A DNA stretch of 64,000 bases from Aureispira sp. (GTDB taxonomy: Bacteria > Bacteroidota > Bacteroidia > Chitinophagales > Saprospiraceae): the NCBI GenBank assembly GCA_024222455.1, contig JAAEPD010000194.1, forward strand, positions 1 through 64,000, read 5' to 3'. Shown here piece by piece: positions 59,785-64,000 of the stretch (position 1 is the stretch's first letter; each line of letters opens with the position of its first letter). Under the pieces are notes generated by a model. That model made no database searches and was not told the DNA's origin. It worked only from the letters and a program-made list of their open reading frames with translations. A program made the translations under genes and the position numbers.

Positions 59785-61344
59785 ATGGAGAATGTAACTA
59801 TCCTTTGGGCCGATGATGAAATTCGTTTGCTCAAGCCACAAGTCATGTTTTTAGAGAAAAAAGGATATACTGTTATTACAGTATCTAATGGTCACGATGC
59901 TATTGAGGAAGTAGAAGAAAAATTAGGGGAGATAGATGTTGTCTTTTTGGATGAGAGTATGCCAGGGATTAGTGGTTTAGATACATTGGCTAAAATCAAA
60001 GAGATTATGCCTAGCCTTCCTGTAGTGATGATCACGAAAAACGAGGAAGAAGGTGTAATGGAGCAAGCCATTGGCTCTCAGATTAGTGATTATTTGATTA
60101 AGCCTGTCAATCCTGTTCAGATTTTAACTACTCTACGTAAGTTGATTGACTCTGATCGTTTGGTGCGTGAGCAAACAGCTACAGATTATCAACAAGAATT
60201 TCGTAAGATTTTTACGGCTATCAATGGGCGTTTAGATTTTCATGAGTGGTCAGAAATTTATAAAAAAATTGTTTATTGGGAGCTAAAATTAGATGAGTCT
60301 AAGACTACCAATATGTCAGAGATTCTTGCTACTCAAAAGAACGAAGCGAATGCAGAGTTTTCTAAATTTGTATCTAATCACTATCTAGATTGGGTCAACA
60401 AGGATGAAGATGCTCCTGTGATGTCGCATGACCTTTTGCGTTCTATGGTTTTTCCTGATGTAAAAAAGGATGTGAAGACAGTTTTTGTATTGTTGGACAA
60501 CCTTCGTTATGATCAATGGAAGATGATAGAACCTATCGTTTCTGAATATTATAGAGTGATAGAGGAAGATTACTTCTACAGTATATTACCAACAACTACT
60601 CAATACAGCCGAAACTCTATTTTTGCAGGGCTGATGCCAAGCGAAATAGATGAGTATTATCCAGATTGGTGGTTGAACGATAATGAAAAAGGCGGTAAAA
60701 ATCAATATGAAGATCAGTTGCTTTATGAGCAAGTGCGTCGTACTTTCCGCAACCCGATCAAGGCAGGTTATGTGAAAGTAACCAATACCAATGCAGGAAA
60801 GGATTTAGTGGATAATATCCATAACTATATGCAAAACGATTTTACAGCTATTGTCTATAATTTTATAGATATGCTATCGCATGCACGTACCGAAATGGAT
60901 ATATTGAAGGAGTTGGCTAGTGATGAAAAAGCTTATCGTTCTCTAACTAAATCATGGTTTATACACTCTCCAATTTGGGAGGCGCTCAAAGAGATTGCAG
61001 ATAAGGATATTCAACTCTTCATAGCTACCGATCATGGAAGTATTCGTGTGAGTCAGCCTTCTAAGGTTGTAGGGGATAGAGAAACTACAACGAACTTGCG
61101 TTATAAGGTTGGTAAAAACTTGCAGTATGATCGTAGAGATGTATTGGATGTGCGAGATCCCAAAAAAGCAAAGTTGCCAAGGCCAAATGTGAGTTCTACC
61201 TTTATTTTTGCCAAGAGTGATCGTTTCTTCTTGTATCCTAACAATTATAACTATTATAATAAGTACTATGACAATACCTTCCAACATGGTGGAATTTCCT
61301 TGGAAGAGGTTATTTGTCCAATAATTAAGTTGAGAAGTAGATAA
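59785..61344 (+). CDS. porX: T9SS regulator PorX (receiver plus PglZ domain)
   Basis: The 519-aa protein has an N-terminal receiver domain (acidic D10-D11, phospho-Asp56 in VFLDESMPG, lysine in DYLIKPVNP near 107) and a long C-terminal PglZ domain of the alkaline phosphatase superfamily (FVLLDNLRYDQW, TTQYSRNSIFAGLMP, FIDMLSHARTEM, IATDHGSIRV). PorX, with kinase PorY, controls T9SS genes and reportedly hydrolyses nucleotide oligomers in the family. It fits the gliding and T9SS genes elsewhere in the window. porY is not adjacent, as usual. Confidence 0.96.
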   Translation: MENVTILWADDEIRLLKPQVMFLEKKGYTVITVSNGHDAIEEVEEKLGEIDVVFLDESMPGISGLDTLAKIKEIMPSLPVVMITKNEEEGVMEQAIGSQISDYLIKPVNPVQILTTLRKLIDSDRLVREQTATDYQQEFRKIFTAINGRLDFHEWSEIYKKIVYWELKLDESKTTNMSEILATQKNEANAEFSKFVSNHYLDWVNKDEDAPVMSHDLLRSMVFPDVKKDVKTVFVLLDNLRYDQWKMIEPIVSEYYRVIEEDYFYSILPTTTQYSRNSIFAGLMPSEIDEYYPDWWLNDNEKGGKNQYEDQLLYEQVRRTFRNPIKAGYVKVTNTNAGKDLVDNIHNYMQNDFTAIVYNFIDMLSHARTEMDILKELASDEKAYRSLTKSWFIHSPIWEALKEIADKDIQLFIATDHGSIRVSQPSKVVGDRETTTNLRYKVGKNLQYDRRDVLDVRDPKKAKLPRPNVSSTFIFAKSDRFFLYPNNYNYYNKYYDNTFQHGGISLEEVICPIIKLRSR

Positions 61345-61397
61345 ACATTGTTAATTAATTGATGTATTAATTATTAATGTGCTAATTATATACGAAG

Positions 61398-61429
61398 AAA
61401 GGCTTTTGATCTAAATCAAAAGCCTTTTT
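61398..61429. terminator. Terminator of porX
   Basis: A 13-bp stem, AAAGGCTTTTGAT (61398-61410) with its complement (61415-61427), has a 4-base loop and a T run. It may also serve the convergent typA. Confidence 0.85.
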
Positions 61430-61457
61430 CTTATTTATGTGAGTAACTTAGTTTATA

Positions 61458-63272
61458 CTAAGCATTGATCATTTTGTTGAAACGCTTACGCTCATGTTCT
61501 TTCAAGTAAATCTTACGAATACGGATACTCTTAGGTGTAACCTCAACATATTCATCCACCGCAATATATTCCATAGCTTCTTCTAATGTGAAGATAACTG
61601 GTGGAATCAATTTAGCTTTGTCATCAGCACCAGAAGAACGAACGTTACTCTGTTTTTTAGCTTTAGTTACATTGATAACCAAATCGCTATCACGAGTATG
61701 CTCACCAACCACTTGCCCTTCATAAACTTCAACTCCAGCACCAATAAAGAACTTACCACGATCCTGCAACTTATCTAAAGCATAAGCGAAAGTAGTTCCT
61801 GTTTCGTGTACAATCAAAGTACCTTTATTACGAGAAGGGATAGGCCCTTTCCAAGGAGCAAATTCTTTGAAACGGTGAGTCATCACAGCTTCACCAGAAG
61901 TACTATTAATGATCATGGTACGCAATCCGATGATTCCTCTAGAAGGAATATCAAATTCTAAGTGCATTAACTCACCTTTAGGCTCCATATTAGTCATATC
62001 ACCCTTGCGGTTAGCCACCAATTCTATCACTTTACCTGATAAATGATCAGGAACATCAATAGCTAAAACCTCTACAGGTTCAAACTTTTTGTCATCAATC
62101 ATTTTGACAATAACGCGAGGCTTACCAACTTGGAATTCATAACCTTCACGACGCATGGTCTCGATCAATACAGAAAGGTGCATTACACCACGACCAAAAA
62201 CCATATAAGAATCAGCAGAATCTGTTTCTTCAATACGCAAAGCCAAGTTTTTCTCAGTTTCTTTGTACAAACGATCACGCAAGTGACGAGAAGTAACAAA
62301 TTTACCTTCTTGACCAAAGAAAGGAGAGTTATTAATAGTAAACAACATACTCATCGTTGGCTCATCAATCTTGATAGGAGGCAATCCTACAGGATCTTCT
62401 ATATCTGCAATAGTATCACCAATCTCAAAATCGTCGATACCAAACACAGCACACAAGTCACCACAAACGACTTGTTCTGCTTTAGTTTTACCTAAACCAT
62501 CAAATACATAAAGGTCCTTAGTTCTAACTTTCTTGATGCTACCATCTCTTTTCACTAGACTAACAGGAGTATTGGCCGTTAGAGTACCTTGAGTTACTCT
62601 ACCAATAGCCATACGACCAATATATTTAGAGAAACTAATATTAGTAATCTGCATTTGAACAGTTCCTTCTTTGTTGATAGGAGCAGGAATATCTTCCAAT
62701 ACTGTATCCAATAAGAAAGTAACATCATCAGATGGATTTTTCCAGTCTGCAGCCATCCAACCCATTTTAGCCGAACCGTATACAGTTGTAAATTCTAACT
62801 GATCTTCAGTAGCCTCTAGGTTAAACATCAATTCAAAAACGTCTTCATGAACTTCGTCTGGACGACAGTTGTCTTTGTCTACTTTATTAACTACTACGAT
62901 TGGCTTTTTACCCAATTCAATAGCCTTAGACAATACATAACGTGTTTGAGGCATAGGTCCTTCAAAAGCATCTACTAAAAGTAGTACTCCATCAGCCATA
63001 TTCAATACACGCTCCACCTCACCACCAAAATCGGCGTGACCAGGAGTGTCAATGATGTTAATTTTAACACCTTTGTAGTTTACCGAAACGTTCTTAGCTA
63101 GAATGGTAATACCACGCTCACGCTCAAGATCATTGTTGTCCAAAATCAGTTCACCTGACTCTTCATTATCTCTAAACAATTGACACTGGTGTAAGATCTT
63201 ATCTACCAAGGTAGTTTTACCGTGATCAACGTGCGCAATAATGGCGATATTTCTAATATTCTGTTTTTGCAT
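61458..63272 (-). CDS. typA: Translational GTPase TypA/BipA
   Basis: The 604-aa translation-factor GTPase has G1 AHVDHGKTTL (13-22), a G2 region around RERGITI, G3 DTPGHADF and G4 NKVDK. An EF-G-like domain II, domain V, and the BipA-specific C-terminal domain follow (KGDMTNMEPKGE, SRGIIGLRTMIIN, ending LKEHERKR). BipA binds the ribosome and helps assembly of the large subunit, notably under stress or cold. It has its own promoter on the minus strand (63300-63332). Confidence 0.97.
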   Translation of the reverse strand: MQKQNIRNIAIIAHVDHGKTTLVDKILHQCQLFRDNEESGELILDNNDLERERGITILAKNVSVNYKGVKINIIDTPGHADFGGEVERVLNMADGVLLLVDAFEGPMPQTRYVLSKAIELGKKPIVVVNKVDKDNCRPDEVHEDVFELMFNLEATEDQLEFTTVYGSAKMGWMAADWKNPSDDVTFLLDTVLEDIPAPINKEGTVQMQITNISFSKYIGRMAIGRVTQGTLTANTPVSLVKRDGSIKKVRTKDLYVFDGLGKTKAEQVVCGDLCAVFGIDDFEIGDTIADIEDPVGLPPIKIDEPTMSMLFTINNSPFFGQEGKFVTSRHLRDRLYKETEKNLALRIEETDSADSYMVFGRGVMHLSVLIETMRREGYEFQVGKPRVIVKMIDDKKFEPVEVLAIDVPDHLSGKVIELVANRKGDMTNMEPKGELMHLEFDIPSRGIIGLRTMIINSTSGEAVMTHRFKEFAPWKGPIPSRNKGTLIVHETGTTFAYALDKLQDRGKFFIGAGVEVYEGQVVGEHTRDSDLVINVTKAKKQSNVRSSGADDKAKLIPPVIFTLEEAMEYIAVDEYVEVTPKSIRIRKIYLKEHERKRFNKMINA

Positions 63273-63299
63273 GATTTTCTTGTTTGTTCAATTTGGCTG

Positions 63300-63332
63300 C
63301 AAAGGTACGAAAATAAATCACTCTATTTCAAA
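63300..63332 (-). promoter_or_regulatory. Promoter of typA
   Basis: On the minus strand, TTTG (63332-63329), 21 bp, and TACCTTTG (63307-63300) match the Bacteroidota consensus. The -7 box lies 28 bases before the ATG at 63272. Confidence 0.72.
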
Positions 63333-63501
63333 TAATAATATAAAGTTTATAGTACGATACAAAATAAAGCTAAGTAACAGATCTTCTTTTTTATTTTTTA
63401 ATGCCTACAAAGAGCTGAATAAACTTAAGCAAACCAACCAAAATTAAAATCCTTGCATCTTCTTAGATACTAACCACTTTTGAATTCTTAAAAATAGTAA
63501 A

Positions 63502-64000
63502 ATGCGCATTTTTATACCCTTAATCTTTGTTTGCCTATGCGGAGCAGTGGCTCAAGCTAATGAGCTATTGCCCTTACCTGGTGATTCTGTATTGTATAAT
63601 CCTTATCCTGAGGTAGAAGAGTTGACAAAATCAGAGGAAGATGCTGAGCATGAAGAGCTACTGATTTATGGGACAATAAATTATTCAGAAGAGATGCCCA
63701 TTTTTATTGGAACAGGTCTAGTAGGAGAAGATTATAATACTCAAAAAGAAAATGGGGATAAACAGTTTTTGGAGTATATCTATCAAAATATAGAGACCTG
63801 TGTAGATTCTGTAAATGCAGATATAAGTATGTTAGTGGTTTCTTTTAAGGTAACTGAAAAAGGACTAGTGGAAGATATTGAACTGAAAAGGGGAGATAAA
63901 GAAGGTTGTTTAGGACAACAAGCTATAAGGCTTGTAGAAAGGATGAATACAACTTTTAAGCAACCTTGGAAACCTGGAGAGCAAAGAAATAAAGTTGTTA
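63502..64000 (+). CDS. Secreted TonB_C-domain protein (3' truncated by window edge)
   Basis: The frame opens at ATG 63502 and is still open at the window end (166 codons visible). It has a signal peptide (MRIFIPLIFVCLCGAVAQA). An acidic spacer (about 35-55) is followed by EEMPIFIG (about 65-72) and the TonB_C-like core, with MLVVSFKVTEKGLVEDIEL (about 113-131), QQAIRLVERM and PWKPGEQRNKVV. Like the two genes at 12.0-13.3 kb, it has no membrane anchor. It is divergent from typA. The missing end should hold the last strand of the domain. Confidence 0.75.
   Translation, partial: MRIFIPLIFVCLCGAVAQANELLPLPGDSVLYNPYPEVEELTKSEEDAEHEELLIYGTINYSEEMPIFIGTGLVGEDYNTQKENGDKQFLEYIYQNIETCVDSVNADISMLVVSFKVTEKGLVEDIELKRGDKEGCLGQQAIRLVERMNTTFKQPWKPGEQRNKVV

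Noticed and set aside
62130-62495. 121-codon plus-strand ORF inside typA
   Set aside because: It is antisense to a highly conserved GTPase gene and has no family resemblance.

Overview
The window is about 64 kb of AT-rich chromosome from a gliding Bacteroidota, most likely a member of the Saprospiria (Aureispira/Saprospira-like). The support is: gldF and gldG side by side, a PorX regulator of type IX secretion (T9SS), a large secreted protein with a T9SS C-terminal sorting domain, a one-piece hybrid two-component regulator, atpD-atpC split from the rest of the ATP synthase genes, the short Bacteroidota form of AMP nucleosidase, and promoters of the Bacteroidota type (TTG, 18-22 bp, TAnnTTTG). 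Most genes lack a clear Shine-Dalgarno sequence. I see no rRNA, CRISPR array, prophage or transposase gene. The genus is an inference; the phylum is well supported.

Layout. 1-6.4 kb: the tail of an unknown gene, an arsenate-reductase/LMW-phosphatase-like protein, a NADAR N-glycosidase, tRNA-Asn, a PfkB kinase, an ECF41 sigma factor abutting a membrane protein, a histidine-rich membrane protein and AMP nucleosidase. 6.4-15.7 kb: atpD-atpC, a Cys-rich lipoprotein, a three-repeat protein, a TPR histidine kinase/LytTR regulator pair, two TonB_C-domain secreted proteins, a degenerate arginase-fold protein and a Glu/Leu-type dehydrogenase. 15.9-23.5 kb: an OmpA-family outer membrane protein, a Nif3/zinc-ribbon operon, TPR-type proteins, and a long perfect inverted repeat. 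23.6-33.1 kb: a MITE-like element, a T9SS-secreted giant, an M20-family pseudopeptidase, a polytopic membrane protein, Pcm, a phosphohexomutase and a genuine arginase.

33.2-40.6 kb: a ZIP metal transporter, then a compact three-gene module (coiled-coil protein, coiled-coil plus longin/roadblock-like protein, Rab-like small GTPase), ComM/YifB, a TPR protein, an S24-type repressor and a START-domain protein. 40.6-44.6 kb: a very AT-rich minus-strand block with an orphan 503-aa helical protein next to a lipoprotein, headed by three 21-bp tandem repeats. 44.7-50.8 kb: gldG, gldF, a DinB-like protein, a secreted protein and a double-parvulin chaperone. 51.0-59.3 kb: a duplicated-domain B-lectin adhesin divergent from a 1368-aa hybrid regulator, then a membrane operon ending in a wax-synthase-like acyltransferase. 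59.4-64 kb: a possible leader peptide/terminator, porX, typA and a truncated TonB_C-domain gene.

The genes are mainly housekeeping plus cell-surface biology: GldFG, PorX, the T9SS cargo, OmpA and parvulin proteins all serve gliding, secretion or the outer membrane. The best candidates for something undescribed are the Rab-like GTPase module (34.5-36.2 kb), the orphan protein/lipoprotein pair with its tandem repeats (41.7-44.6 kb), the ECF41 factor with a membrane-protein partner, the two pseudoenzymes, and the lectin/hybrid-regulator locus with direct repeats at its promoter.
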